A DNA stretch of 29,613 bases from contig HF987766.1 of assembly GCA_000431135.1 (NCBI GenBank), positions 1 through 29,613 on the forward strand, in the 5' to 3' direction. This DNA comes from Clostridium sp. CAG:590 (GTDB taxonomy: Bacteria > Bacillota > Clostridia > Lachnospirales > Lachnospiraceae). This document shows, one piece after another, positions 1 through 7,685 of this stretch (position 1 is the stretch's first letter; each line of letters starts with the position of its first letter). The notes under the pieces are model-generated. The model worked only from the letters and a program-made list of their open reading frames with translations, was not told where the DNA came from and ran no database searches. The translations under genes were made by a program, and so were the position numbers.

Positions 1-21
1 TTACCGGACATAAAATCAAGA

Positions 22-62
22 AATCCCTGCATTCCATACTAACAATGAGGGTTGCAGGGATT
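22..62 (-). terminator. Possible terminator hairpin after the trmB transcript
   Basis: A perfect 10-bp inverted repeat (AATCCCTGCA at 22-31, TGCAGGGATT at 53-62) encloses a 21-nt loop. Read on the minus strand, the stem is followed by a T-rich stretch (TTTCTTGATTTTAT). The stop codon of a small minus-strand ORF (39-41) lies in the loop. This fits a terminator at the end of the zinc-ribbon/trmB transcript, but the loop is long and the T-run interrupted, so efficiency is uncertain. Confidence 0.4.
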
Positions 63-179
63 ATCTTTGTTGAGTTCCTTTTTTACTTGTCGCATTCGTT
101 TCGAAAATTCACGGATGCAAGGATATTGTCGTTTGACTTCATACAGTTTACCGGTAAGACAGCAATTGATTTTCTTCAT
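39..179 (-). CDS. Possible small cysteine-rich protein (46 aa), unrecognised
   Basis: An ATG-initiated frame of 46 codons lies downstream of trmB on the same strand, 72 bp past the trmB stop. The product starts MKKINCCLTG, has a basic middle (KRQYPCIREFSKRMRQVKK) and ends NPCNPHC. It has five cysteines, two adjacent near the N-terminus and two in the last five residues, with no signal peptide or membrane segment. The upstream AAAAAGCGGT is only a weak ribosome binding site. I do not recognise the family. The cysteines could bind metal or form disulfides, but a chance ORF is possible. The ORF ends inside the hairpin at 22-62, so gene and terminator overlap. Confidence 0.25.
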   Translation of the reverse strand: MKKINCCLTGKLYEVKRQYPCIREFSKRMRQVKKELNKDNPCNPHC

Positions 180-251
180 AATACCGCTTTTTATGTTGTT
201 TACTATATAATATGCATGATATATAAAAAAGTACCGGTTATGTTTAGATAT

Positions 252-893
252 TTATTTCTGCATGATCTCCATGCGACAGATCGCATTTCCTTTTTCTACA
301 AAGCGTTGCTCATATTCGGTCATAATATTTCCTTCTACATATTCCGAATGATGAAGGTCAAAAGTATGATTCAATAAGATCCAGTTCGGAGCTTCTTCTA
401 CCTGTTCCAACGAAAAATCAAACAGGTCACGATTGTCTGTTTTAAATATAAGGTGACCATCCGGTTGTAATATCTGTTCATAACGCTGTAAAAAATGTAC
501 GGACGTCAGTCGCCTTTTTGCATGACGATCTTTCGGCCATGGATCAGAGAAGTTTAAATAAATGCGGGCAACTTCATTTTTATCAAATACATCTGCAATA
601 TTTTCTGCTTCCATACGAATAAACTTGATATTGGGAAGTTCCAATTCCTGTTGTTTTTCTAATGCCCGGACTAAAACAGAAGAATATTTTTCAATACCAA
701 CATAATTGATGTCAGGATTTTGTCCAGCTAAAGTCATAAGAAATTGACCTTTTCCCATTCCAATCTCAATGTGAATTGGATTTGAATTACCAAATACTTC
801 ATGCCACTTGCCTTTTTGTTCGGTTTCATTCTTAATTGTATACGGGCTTTCAGTAATCATATCTCTTGAACCCGGTACATTTCTTAATCGCAT
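252..893 (-). CDS. trmB: tRNA (guanine-N7-)-methyltransferase TrmB
   Basis: SAM-dependent enzyme that methylates N7 of G46 in the variable loop of tRNA, in the cytoplasm. The 213-residue product has the class I methyltransferase SAM loop (IGMGKGQFL, about residues 44-52), the family signature NFSDPWPKDRHAKRRL and the C-terminal FKTDNRDLFDFS motif, and its length matches bacterial TrmB. I chose the ATG at 893 because it gives the family-typical N-terminus MRLRNVPG and has GAGG at good distance. The upstream in-frame ATG at 908 overlaps the stop of the preceding gene (ATGA) but has poor spacing to its GGA. The close coupling indicates co-transcription with the zinc-ribbon gene. Confidence 0.95.
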   Translation of the reverse strand: MRLRNVPGSRDMITESPYTIKNETEQKGKWHEVFGNSNPIHIEIGMGKGQFLMTLAGQNPDINYVGIEKYSSVLVRALEKQQELELPNIKFIRMEAENIADVFDKNEVARIYLNFSDPWPKDRHAKRRLTSVHFLQRYEQILQPDGHLIFKTDNRDLFDFSLEQVEEAPNWILLNHTFDLHHSEYVEGNIMTEYEQRFVEKGNAICRMEIMQK

Positions 894-904
894 AATAGAT
901 ATCC

Positions 905-1366
905 TCATCTTCCTGTTCTTTTATTGACATTATCTAAGAAGTGCATCTTCTCTTTTTTCTTTTCTACTTCTTGTTTTGGTTTTTCTCCCATTTGTTCAAA
1001 TAGAGCACCTTGTAACTGTCCGGCAAGTTCTCTTGTACATGCAGGACAATATCTTCCGTAGCGAAGAGCGCAACCACATCGTTCACATTTGATATAATAT
1101 TTACTGCCTTCCGGAATCTCCAAACGTCCATTTCGTAAAAAAACGCTGATGATCTCAAGCGGAACGCCGGTATCTTCTGATATATATGGAGCAGGAGAGG
1201 GACCATGAATCTCTAAATAATTCTTAATCTTTCCAAAATCATCATATTCTTCTGCACCACAATCTTCACATTGATAAATACCACTGTTCTGATAAAATAA
1301 TTTTCCCCCACATTCTTTGCAGTACATTGGACGACGATCCATTATTTTCATATCGATATCTGTCAT
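905..1366 (-). CDS. Zinc-ribbon protein of the YvyF/TIGR03826 type
   Basis: The 153-residue protein has an N-terminal CxxC...CxxC ribbon (MYCKECGG ... QCEDCG), a central helix-turn-helix-like segment (YISEDTGVPLEIISVFLRNG) and a second cysteine cluster (CERCGCALRYGRYCPAC), then a charged lysine/glutamate-rich tail. This order matches YvyF/TIGR03826 proteins, which in flagellated Firmicutes sit in flagellar operons next to flgM and are presumed regulators. No flagellar gene is visible here, so a flagellar role cannot be inferred; the gene is instead coupled to trmB. The ATG at 1366 is chosen because GGGAGGTG lies 5 nt upstream; the more upstream ATG at 1381 precedes that site. Confidence 0.7.
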   Translation of the reverse strand: MTDIDMKIMDRRPMYCKECGGKLFYQNSGIYQCEDCGAEEYDDFGKIKNYLEIHGPSPAPYISEDTGVPLEIISVFLRNGRLEIPEGSKYYIKCERCGCALRYGRYCPACTRELAGQLQGALFEQMGEKPKQEVEKKKEKMHFLDNVNKRTGR

Positions 1367-1415
1367 GTATGCACCTCCCAAATAAAAGTATTTGTTATAT
1401 CAAACCATTACATAT

Positions 1416-1444
1416 ATTATATTTGGAAATAAATAATAACGCAA
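1416..1444 (-). promoter_or_regulatory. SigA-like promoter for the zinc-ribbon/trmB operon
   Basis: On the minus strand, a -35 TTGCGT (1444-1439) and a perfect -10 TATAAT (1421-1416) are separated by 17 bp. It points towards the zinc-ribbon gene and is divergent from the hisA promoter about 30 bp away. Confidence 0.6.
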
Positions 1445-1472
1445 CTGTAATTTTATTGCACGGTCAGCAATG

Positions 1473-1501
1473 TTGTAATTCCTATTAAAATATGGTATAA
1501 T
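1473..1501 (+). promoter_or_regulatory. Extended -10 promoter for hisA
   Basis: A -35 TTGTAA (1473-1478) and -10 TATAAT (1496-1501) are separated by 17 bp. TGG directly before the -10 makes it an extended -10 element. The start site is expected near 1508, about 35 nt before the chosen hisA start. Confidence 0.65.
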
Positions 1502-1541
1502 TGCTATTAATTATCGGTAGTTAAAGGAAATGGAGAAAAAC

Positions 1542-2321
1542 ATGCAGTTTCGACCATGTATTGATATACACAACGGACAGGTAAAGCAGATTGTGGGAGG
1601 TTCTTTATTAGATGCCGGCAATCAGGCAACAGAGAATTTTGTAGCAACACAGGATGCTGCGTTTTATGCAGAACTATATCGGAACACCGGAATCCACGGA
1701 GGACATATCATTTTACTTAACAAAGCAGGAACCGAGTATTATGAAGCGGATGTGGAGCAGGCAAGGAAAGCACTTGCAATGTATCCGGGTGGTTTGCAGA
1801 TCGGTGGAGGAATTACCGCAGAGAATGCACAGGAATTCTTAGACATGGGCGCGAGCCATGTAATTGTAACTTCATATGTATTCAAAGATGGAAGAGTGGA
1901 TTATGAACGGTTGCAGTTATTGTATCATACTGTGGGAAGAGAACATTTGGTGTTGGATCTAAGCTGCCGGAAGAGGGAAGGAAGATATTATATTGTTACG
2001 GATCGGTGGCAGAAGTTCACAGAGGAAGTTGTTTGCAGGCAAACAATAGAGCGATTACAGGAATATGCGGATGAATTCTTAATTCATGCAGTAGATGTGG
2101 AAGGTAAGGCAAATGGTGTAGAGGAAGAACTGGTTGCCATGCTTTCTGAAGAAGCAGACATTCCAATCACCTATGCAGGTGGTGTCGGATCTTATGAGGA
2201 TATTGAGACAATTCGTACACTTGGTAAGGGAAGATTGAATGTGACGATTGGAAGTGCACTGGATCTGTTTGGGGGTTCATTACAATATGACAGAGTGCTT
2301 TCTATGATGGACAACAGATAG
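1542..2321 (+). CDS. hisA: Eukaryotic-type HisA (ProFAR isomerase)
   Basis: Predicted 1-(5-phosphoribosyl)-5-[(5-phosphoribosylamino)methylideneamino]imidazole-4-carboxamide isomerase, the Amadori-rearrangement step of histidine synthesis, with a (beta/alpha)8 barrel. The 259-residue protein resembles yeast HIS6 rather than standard bacterial HisA: CIDIHNGQVKQIVGG at the N-terminus, then LQIGGGI, ASHVIVTSYVF, LDLSCRK, FLIHAVDVEG and GSALDLFGG. Likely catalytic aspartates are D8 and D139. The gene stands alone, without other his genes beside it, behind its own extended -10 promoter. I chose the ATG at 1542 because GGAG lies 6 nt upstream; the ATG at 1530 is too close to its purine run. Confidence 0.88.
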   Translation: MQFRPCIDIHNGQVKQIVGGSLLDAGNQATENFVATQDAAFYAELYRNTGIHGGHIILLNKAGTEYYEADVEQARKALAMYPGGLQIGGGITAENAQEFLDMGASHVIVTSYVFKDGRVDYERLQLLYHTVGREHLVLDLSCRKREGRYYIVTDRWQKFTEEVVCRQTIERLQEYADEFLIHAVDVEGKANGVEEELVAMLSEEADIPITYAGGVGSYEDIETIRTLGKGRLNVTIGSALDLFGGSLQYDRVLSMMDNR

Positions 2322-2379
2322 GGAATCAGGAAAAGGTTCTTATGTAGAAAGTATTAGAATATAGGAATGGATTGAAATC

Positions 2380-5019
2380 ATGAAGAATAAAATATGGAAT
2401 TTTGTGAAAGACAAATATGTGTATGTGGTAACATTTGCCATTGCACTTATTATGATGCTTGGGGCATGGATCATTGGTGAGATCGGACCGTTTGGCGGCA
2501 AATCATTAGTGGTGGTAGATGGAGTGCATCAGTATCTTCCGTTCTTTTCGGATTATCAGGAAAAGCTGAAGAGCTTAGACGGGTTACAATATACAATGGA
2601 TGTGGGACTTGGTAATAATTTCATTTCATTATGGTCCTATTATCTGTCAAGTCCGTTTAATCTGATAATAATATTATTTGCAAAGTCGCATTTGCCGATG
2701 GCATTGAATCTGATCATATCTGTTAAGATCATTATGGCAGCACTTTGTTTTGCATACTTTCTGATGCATGTAGGCAAGAAGCCCGTTAAGAATCCGGGAA
2801 TTATTGCATTCTCACTATTTTATGCATTCAGCAGTTATGTAGTTGGTTATTATTGGAATCTGATGTGGTTAGATTGTATCTTCATTTTCCCAATCATTAT
2901 TCTGGGAATGGAGAAGATGTTTACCAAAAAGGACAGTAGAATGTATATTCTGGCATTGGTATATAGTTTTGTATGTAATTATTACATCAGTTTTATGATC
3001 TGTTTCTTTTTGGTATTATGGTTCTTTACATTACGTTTCCGCAGTATAAAGGATTTCTTTGTAAAGGGAATCCGGTTTGCGATCGCATCGATCATTGCGG
3101 CATTGATGGCAGCAGTGGTTTTGATACCGGCGTATATGGGAATTATGACGACTGCCTCGGCAGATTTTGAGTTGCCGGAATGGACATTTTACGGATCTTT
3201 TGCAGATACACTTCGTTCGCACCTGTTTTGTTCTGAAGTTATGACGAATCAGGTAGGGGATGCCGGAACGAACCTATATTGTGGAATCTTTACGATCCTG
3301 TTAGCATTTATGTTCTTCTGCATGAGGAAGATCTCCTTAGAGAAGAAGATAAAATACGGACTGTTGTTATGTTTCCTTATTATAAGCTGTAACAATGAAT
3401 TGTTGAATTATATCTGGCACGGGTTCCATAATCAGTATGGAATTCCAAACCGTTTCGTATTTTTATATATCTTTTTACTGCTGATCATGGCGTATGAGGT
3501 ATATTTAAAAAGAAAGCAGATCCGGTTATATATGGTTGTCGTCGGCTATGCACTTAGTATGGTATTTGTGATATTCTGTTATTATAATGCAGAAGTTACA
3601 TATGCGAACAGAACGTATATATGGACTGCAATTTTACTCACAGTGTATGTGGTACTGTTTTCTTTATATGTAAGGATACCTGGAAAGAGGATCGTATTTG
3701 AGTATCTTCTTGTATTTGCAGCCATTGTCGAGATGGCGGCAAACGGATTGTTTGGATTCGGACAGGTGGGAAGTTCCGAGCCGGAATATTATTACGGCGA
3801 TACCGATACATTTGAGACATTAAAACAAAGGGTAGAGGAAAAGGATACCGGATTATACCGATCTGATATTCTGGAACCGCTGCCGGTAGACGAAGCAACC
3901 TGGTATAACTTAAAGAGTGTTGGAATCTTTGGTTCGACTGTTCGCGGGGAACTGGTTGAGATCATGGGCAAACTTGGATTCTACACGGGAGCCAATGAAT
4001 ATTTGTATTACGGGGCAACACCGGTCACGAATGCACTACTGGGTGTCAAATACGTCTATACCCGTGAGGGTGATTTTGTGAATCTGGATATGGATTCTTA
4101 TGACAAAGAAGGTAAGATCACGGTTTACAAGAATGAGGATGCATTACCGTTTGGTTATATGGTCAACAAAGAGATCCTTGATTTTGACACCGAGGATAAT
4201 GGACCATTTACTGTGCAGAATGAATTGTGTGGAGCAATGACGGGAATTGAACCGGTCTTTGTATCCATTTATGATGATCTGCAATTGCAGACATATGGAA
4301 CGAATGTCAATGTTGAAGAAGCACAGGATGGATATAATGTCAATTACTCAAAGGCGAATGCCAGTGCAAGAGCGGATATGATCTACACGATGCCAAGAGA
4401 TATGGATCTGTATGTGAATTGCCGTGGAAGTAATGTACACAAGATCGCCTTATTGATAGATGGAAATGAAGTTGCATTTGACCGGTATCAGGGGCAGATC
4501 TTCCACGTCGGGAATGTAAAAGCCGGTCAGACAGTGGATATTCAGTTTATACTGAATGATGGAGAGGATATGAGTGGATCGCTGTATTGCTATCCGATGG
4601 AATTTCTGCCGGAACAATACCAGCAGTTTCATGATATCATTTCACAGCAGGTAATGAATGTTACAAAATATAAAGATACCAGAATAGAAGGTACGATTTC
4701 TGTACAGAAGGATGGAGTCTTTATGACATCCGTTCCGTATGACGATGGTTGGACCATTTATGCAAATGGTAAGAAGATGGACAGCATGGTGGTGTTGGAA
4801 GGCTTTCTGGGAACAGAATTACCGGCAGGCGATTATGAGATCAGGATGGTATATCATTGTCCGGGACTGTTACGGGGATTTGTGGCAACATTGCTTGGAA
4901 TTGCAGCGTTCTGGTTTTTATATAAGATGGAGAAGGATATGAGAAGGAATCCATCTGCCGGAAAGGAGCGGATTATAAAGGAAGAACAATTTCATGTAGA
5001 AAAAGAAGTAACGGAGTAA
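2380..5019 (+). CDS. YfhO-family polytopic membrane protein
   Basis: A 879-residue membrane protein of the YfhO family. The first half (about residues 15-460) contains roughly a dozen hydrophobic segments, with a conserved-looking early loop (VVDGVHQYLPFFSDY) typical of the family. Residues about 470-840 form a predicted extracytoplasmic region, followed by one more membrane segment (LLRGFVATLLGIAAFWFLY) and a short charged tail. B. subtilis YfhO acts with CsbB in glycosylation of lipoteichoic acid, and the membrane half resembles GT-C glycosyltransferases. A role in decorating a surface polymer is therefore inferred; the substrate is unknown. It lies 58 bp after hisA on the same strand, with no obvious terminator between them. 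Confidence 0.85.
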   Translation: MKNKIWNFVKDKYVYVVTFAIALIMMLGAWIIGEIGPFGGKSLVVVDGVHQYLPFFSDYQEKLKSLDGLQYTMDVGLGNNFISLWSYYLSSPFNLIIILFAKSHLPMALNLIISVKIIMAALCFAYFLMHVGKKPVKNPGIIAFSLFYAFSSYVVGYYWNLMWLDCIFIFPIIILGMEKMFTKKDSRMYILALVYSFVCNYYISFMICFFLVLWFFTLRFRSIKDFFVKGIRFAIASIIAALMAAVVLIPAYMGIMTTASADFELPEWTFYGSFADTLRSHLFCSEVMTNQVGDAGTNLYCGIFTILLAFMFFCMRKISLEKKIKYGLLLCFLIISCNNELLNYIWHGFHNQYGIPNRFVFLYIFLLLIMAYEVYLKRKQIRLYMVVVGYALSMVFVIFCYYNAEVTYANRTYIWTAILLTVYVVLFSLYVRIPGKRIVFEYLLVFAAIVEMAANGLFGFGQVGSSEPEYYYGDTDTFETLKQRVEEKDTGLYRSDILEPLPVDEATWYNLKSVGIFGSTVRGELVEIMGKLGFYTGANEYLYYGATPVTNALLGVKYVYTREGDFVNLDMDSYDKEGKITVYKNEDALPFGYMVNKEILDFDTEDNGPFTVQNELCGAMTGIEPVFVSIYDDLQLQTYGTNVNVEEAQDGYNVNYSKANASARADMIYTMPRDMDLYVNCRGSNVHKIALLIDGNEVAFDRYQGQIFHVGNVKAGQTVDIQFILNDGEDMSGSLYCYPMEFLPEQYQQFHDIISQQVMNVTKYKDTRIEGTISVQKDGVFMTSVPYDDGWTIYANGKKMDSMVVLEGFLGTELPAGDYEIRMVYHCPGLLRGFVATLLGIAAFWFLYKMEKDMRRNPSAGKERIIKEEQFHVEKEVTE

Positions 5020-5027
5020 ATAAGAAC

Positions 5028-5055
5028 TTGACAGACCAAGGTCTGCAATAATAAA
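5028..5055 (+). promoter_or_regulatory. Possible promoter with palindromic operator before the histidine kinase
   Basis: A consensus -35 TTGACA (5028-5033) overlaps the perfect palindrome CAGACCAAGGTCTG (5032-5045). The best -10 is weak (TAATAA at 5049-5054, spacer 15). The palindrome could be a repressor site or a small hairpin; the regulator is unknown. Confidence 0.35.
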
Positions 5056-5074
5056 GAAACGGGGGTAACGTTTA

Positions 5075-6900
5075 ATGGAGAAGAGTAAAGGGTTATCAAG
5101 GTTAAAAGCAGCATATTTTCTGTTGGTAGGCATTCTGATCATTGCAGTTGTGGCAGGAACTTCTGTCATTTTAAAGAAAATGGGAGCATCGGATGCCAGA
5201 AATACGGTTGTGGTATTAGCAATTATTGTGATCGTATTAACAATTGGTATTGCTGCGGTAATGCTTAAATTTATGCAGGATGAGGAAAGGCAATCGGAGG
5301 TAAAGAGTGATAAGTATAAGAAATTATTCCTGAATCTGCCGGTTGGTTTTGCACAGGCACAGATTTTAAGAGATCCACAGTCCGGAAGAAATATGGGATA
5401 CCGGATCAGTGATGCAAATGAGACATTTGGCCGATTGTTTGATCTCGACATTTCGGATTACTATAACAAGGTAATTTCAGAAAGCCGGGTAGAGGTGTTA
5501 CAGGACATCAATGCATGGTTTGAGGCGTACAATAATTCCGGCACCAAACAGGGAGAATTACTGGCAGTTGAGATTACAATGGAACGTCTCAGCAAAGTAT
5601 TTAACATTGTTATGTACAAATCAGAGGCGGATTACATTAACATGGTAGTCATTGACATTACGGAGCAGAAGGAGACAGAGAACAAACTGTCCAAGGCGAT
5701 CAAAGATTCCAATGCTGCATATAAGACGCAGTCAGAGTTCCTTGCCAATATGTCACATGAGATCCGTACACCGATCAACGGAATTCTCGGAATGTTACAG
5801 CTTACTCTGATGGCAGAGGATCTTCAGGCAGATTATCGTGATAATTTAACTACAGCTAAGAATTGTGCCGATACATTGCTTCGTCTGATCAATGACATTC
5901 TGGATATTTCCAAGTTAGAAGCAGGTAAATACAATTTGCGCGAAGAGAATTTTGACATTAAGGCGATTATTGAAGAAACAGTTGCTGCACAGATTCCGAT
6001 TGCAAACGGAAAAGGACTTGGTCTGGACTGCACATTTGGAGGCAATATTCCGAAGTTAGTACGAGGAGACGGACAACGGATCCAGCAGGTATTGAATTGT
6101 ATGCTTTCCAATGCGATCAAGTTTACAAATGAGGGCGGTGTTCGTGTTAAAGTTGCATGTTTGGATGATTCCATGGATAAGGTTAAATTGCGTATTGCCG
6201 TTGCCGATTCCGGAATCGGTATCTCTGATGCAGATAAGAACAAACTGTTTATCCGATTTTCACAGGTGGATTCTTCTGATACCCGTAAATACGGTGGTTC
6301 CGGTTTAGGTCTTGTTATCACAAAACAGATCGTTGAGTTAATGGGTGGTAATATCACTGTACAGAGTAAGGAAGGATTGGGTTCAACCTTTATTGTGGAA
6401 GTACCTTTGAAGCTGATCAAGGCTGCCGATGTCGAGATCGAGGAAAGTGCCGCTACGAAGGAAGAGGAGCCGGCAGTATTCTCTCTTGCAGGACATTCTA
6501 GAGCAAGAATTCTGGTTGCGGAGGACGAACCGGTGAATCAGCAGGTAATCGGTAAGTTACTTGGAATGGCCGGATATTCTTATGATATCGCAGAAAATGG
6601 TGAAAAGGCAGTAGAATTATTTAAACAGAAAGAATATCAGGCAGCTTTGTTTGATGTACAGATGCCGGTTATGGATGGACTTGCGGCAACACAGGAGATC
6701 CGTGCAATTGAGTTGCGGGAGAACCGTAAGCGTTTGCCGATCATTGCCGTTACAGCGAGAGCAATGTTGCCGTTACAGCGAGATCAATGTTTGGAGACAA
6801 AGAGCGTATCTTAGAGGCAAAACTAGATGATTACATTGCCAAACCATATAATCTGAACGATGTAGTAGAGACACTTAACAAATATGTGGATAAAGAGTGA
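5075..6900 (+). pseudogene. Hybrid sensor histidine kinase, receiver domain frameshifted
   Basis: Membrane hybrid kinase: two N-terminal membrane segments (about residues 12-34 and 44-66), a PAS-like region (about 80-205), a HisKA domain with phospho-accepting H228 in FLANMSHEIRTP, a HATPase domain (NAIKFTNEGG, DSGIGIS, GGSGLGLVITKQI) and a C-terminal receiver (VAEDEP, phospho-acceptor D527 in FDVQMPVMDG, threonine in AVTAR). The open frame stops at 6814 after 579 residues. A 23-bp tandem duplication (6746-6768 and 6769-6791, one mismatch) shifts the frame. The shifted frame continues as GDKERILEAKLDDYIAKPYN and ends at 6900, carrying the missing receiver lysine (KPY). The kinase core is intact, so the truncated protein may still autophosphorylate, but its receiver lacks the conserved Lys and last helix. 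It could be a decayed gene, a reversible variant or an assembly error. No partner regulator is adjacent. Confidence 0.85.
6746..6791 (+). repeat. 23-bp tandem duplication causing a frameshift
   Basis: Two adjacent 23-nt units, 6746-6768 and 6769-6791, begin GCCGTTACAGCGAGA and end CAATGTT. They differ only at unit position 16 (G against T). Removing one unit restores a continuous receiver domain ending at 6900. Confidence 0.95.
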
Positions 6901-6950
6901 TCGTTGAAACATATGTGTGAGAACTTATAAAACAGAAAAATGATAAAACG

Positions 6951-6999
6951 AAACGGTGAATATATCGCATGAGGGTGCGAATGTATTCACCGTTTTTTT
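6951..6999 (+). terminator. Strong Rho-independent terminator after the histidine kinase
   Basis: A perfect 12-bp outer stem (AAACGGTGAATA at 6951-6962 with TATTCACCGTTT at 6984-6995) and an inner stem TCGCA/TGCGA (6965-6969, 6976-6980) are followed by a run of T. It separates the histidine kinase from the pilus operon. Confidence 0.9.
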
Positions 7000-7020
7000 A
7001 TGTACAAAAAATACATAATT

Positions 7021-7056
7021 ATGACTAAAAATACATAATTATGTATTTTTGGTCAT
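7021..7056. repeat. 36-bp near-perfect palindrome
   Basis: Arms of 18 bp (7021-7038 and 7039-7056) are complementary except for one T/G position. The ends are ATGAC and GTCAT and the core is a perfect 24-bp AT-rich palindrome (AAAAATACATAA followed by its complement). It lies between the terminator and the promoter of the pilus operon. It may bind a regulator or form a cruciform or hairpin; no function is known. Confidence 0.85.
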
Positions 7057-7087
7057 AAATGTGTTTTTTAGGCAATGAAATTATGAC

Positions 7088-7115
7088 TTTTTTGTACATA
7101 AATATGTACAAAAAA
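7088..7115. repeat. 28-bp TGTACA-containing palindrome
   Basis: Perfect 13-bp arms (TTTTTTGTACATA at 7088-7100 and its complement at 7103-7115) surround a 2-nt centre. The motif ATTATGAC directly before it and TTTTGGTCATAA at 7047-7058 and 7141-7152 tie it to the neighbouring palindrome as one repeat-rich regulatory block. Confidence 0.85.
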
Positions 7116-7155
7116 GGGGTGAAATTACGAAATTCGGTACTTTTGGTCATAATTG

Positions 7156-7184
7156 TAGACAAGCAAAAAAGAGCGGTATATAAT
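7156..7184 (+). promoter_or_regulatory. Probable promoter of the Tad pilus operon
   Basis: A -35 TAGACA (7156-7161) and a consensus -10 TATAAT (7179-7184) are separated by 17 bp, giving a start near 7191. This lies just after the palindrome block. It also excludes the upstream in-frame ATG codons as starts of the prepilin peptidase. Confidence 0.6.
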
Positions 7185-7205
7185 TGCAAAAAATATGAAA
7201 CGGAG

Positions 7206-7685
7206 GTGGTAAGGACGTTACAGAAGATACGTTATATTATAACCGGTATTCTGCTTGTGAGGGTTGTGTACACCGATATCAAAGAGAAAAAAATTGAGAA
7301 CAGAATAATCGGTATCGGAATGGGAGCAGGAGTTATCGGGGTAATATATGCCAATGAACAAAAAGTTATTGTAGAAATGTTACAACACATCGGTTTGGTC
7401 TGGATTGGATTGTATCTGTTGTATCTTATGAAGGGATTAGGAGCAGGTGATATAAAATTATTATTCATGTTAGCAATCTTATATCCGGAGGAAGCATTTG
7501 ACATTATCATATATTCGTTTGTGCTGGCTGCAGTCTATATCCTGTTAAGAATGATCGTACGCAGAATCGACAAAAAACCGGTGTATGTAAAAGGCGAGGA
7601 GATAGCAATGGCCATTCCGGTTACAGGGAGTGTTGTTCTGTGTCTGGGACAGGAGGTGATAAAGTGCTTCGGATCGGCATTTTAG
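7206..7685 (+). CDS. tadV: TadV/CpaA-type prepilin peptidase (A24 family)
   Basis: Membrane aspartyl protease that removes the leader of Flp prepilin and TadE-like pseudopilins. The 159-residue product is the short TadV form without the methylase half. Its two catalytic aspartates are D24 in VVYTDIKEKKIENRI and D82 in the GxGD motif (GLGAGDIKLL); several hydrophobic segments surround them. The start is uncertain. Upstream ATGs precede the promoter. The GTG at 7206 overlaps the ribosome binding site GGAGG (7202-7206). The ideal spacing from that site points to an ACG at 7215, which would give a natural TadV N-terminus. A five-codon ORF (ATG 7195 to TAA 7212) also overlaps the site. First gene of the pilus operon; overlaps tadZ by 22 bp. 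Confidence 0.85.
   Translation: MVRTLQKIRYIITGILLVRVVYTDIKEKKIENRIIGIGMGAGVIGVIYANEQKVIVEMLQHIGLVWIGLYLLYLMKGLGAGDIKLLFMLAILYPEEAFDIIIYSFVLAAVYILLRMIVRRIDKKPVYVKGEEIAMAIPVTGSVVLCLGQEVIKCFGSAF

Noticed and set aside
45..377. Plus-strand ORF of 110 codons
   Set aside because: It lies mostly opposite trmB, has no ribosome binding site and no recognisable protein features.
7021..7115. Chromosome dimer resolution (dif) site
   Set aside because: The palindromes lack the conserved XerC and XerD half-site sequences.
7059..7205. N-terminal extension of the prepilin peptidase from ATG at 7059
   Set aside because: It would be translated from the palindrome block upstream of the promoter and does not resemble TadV N-termini.
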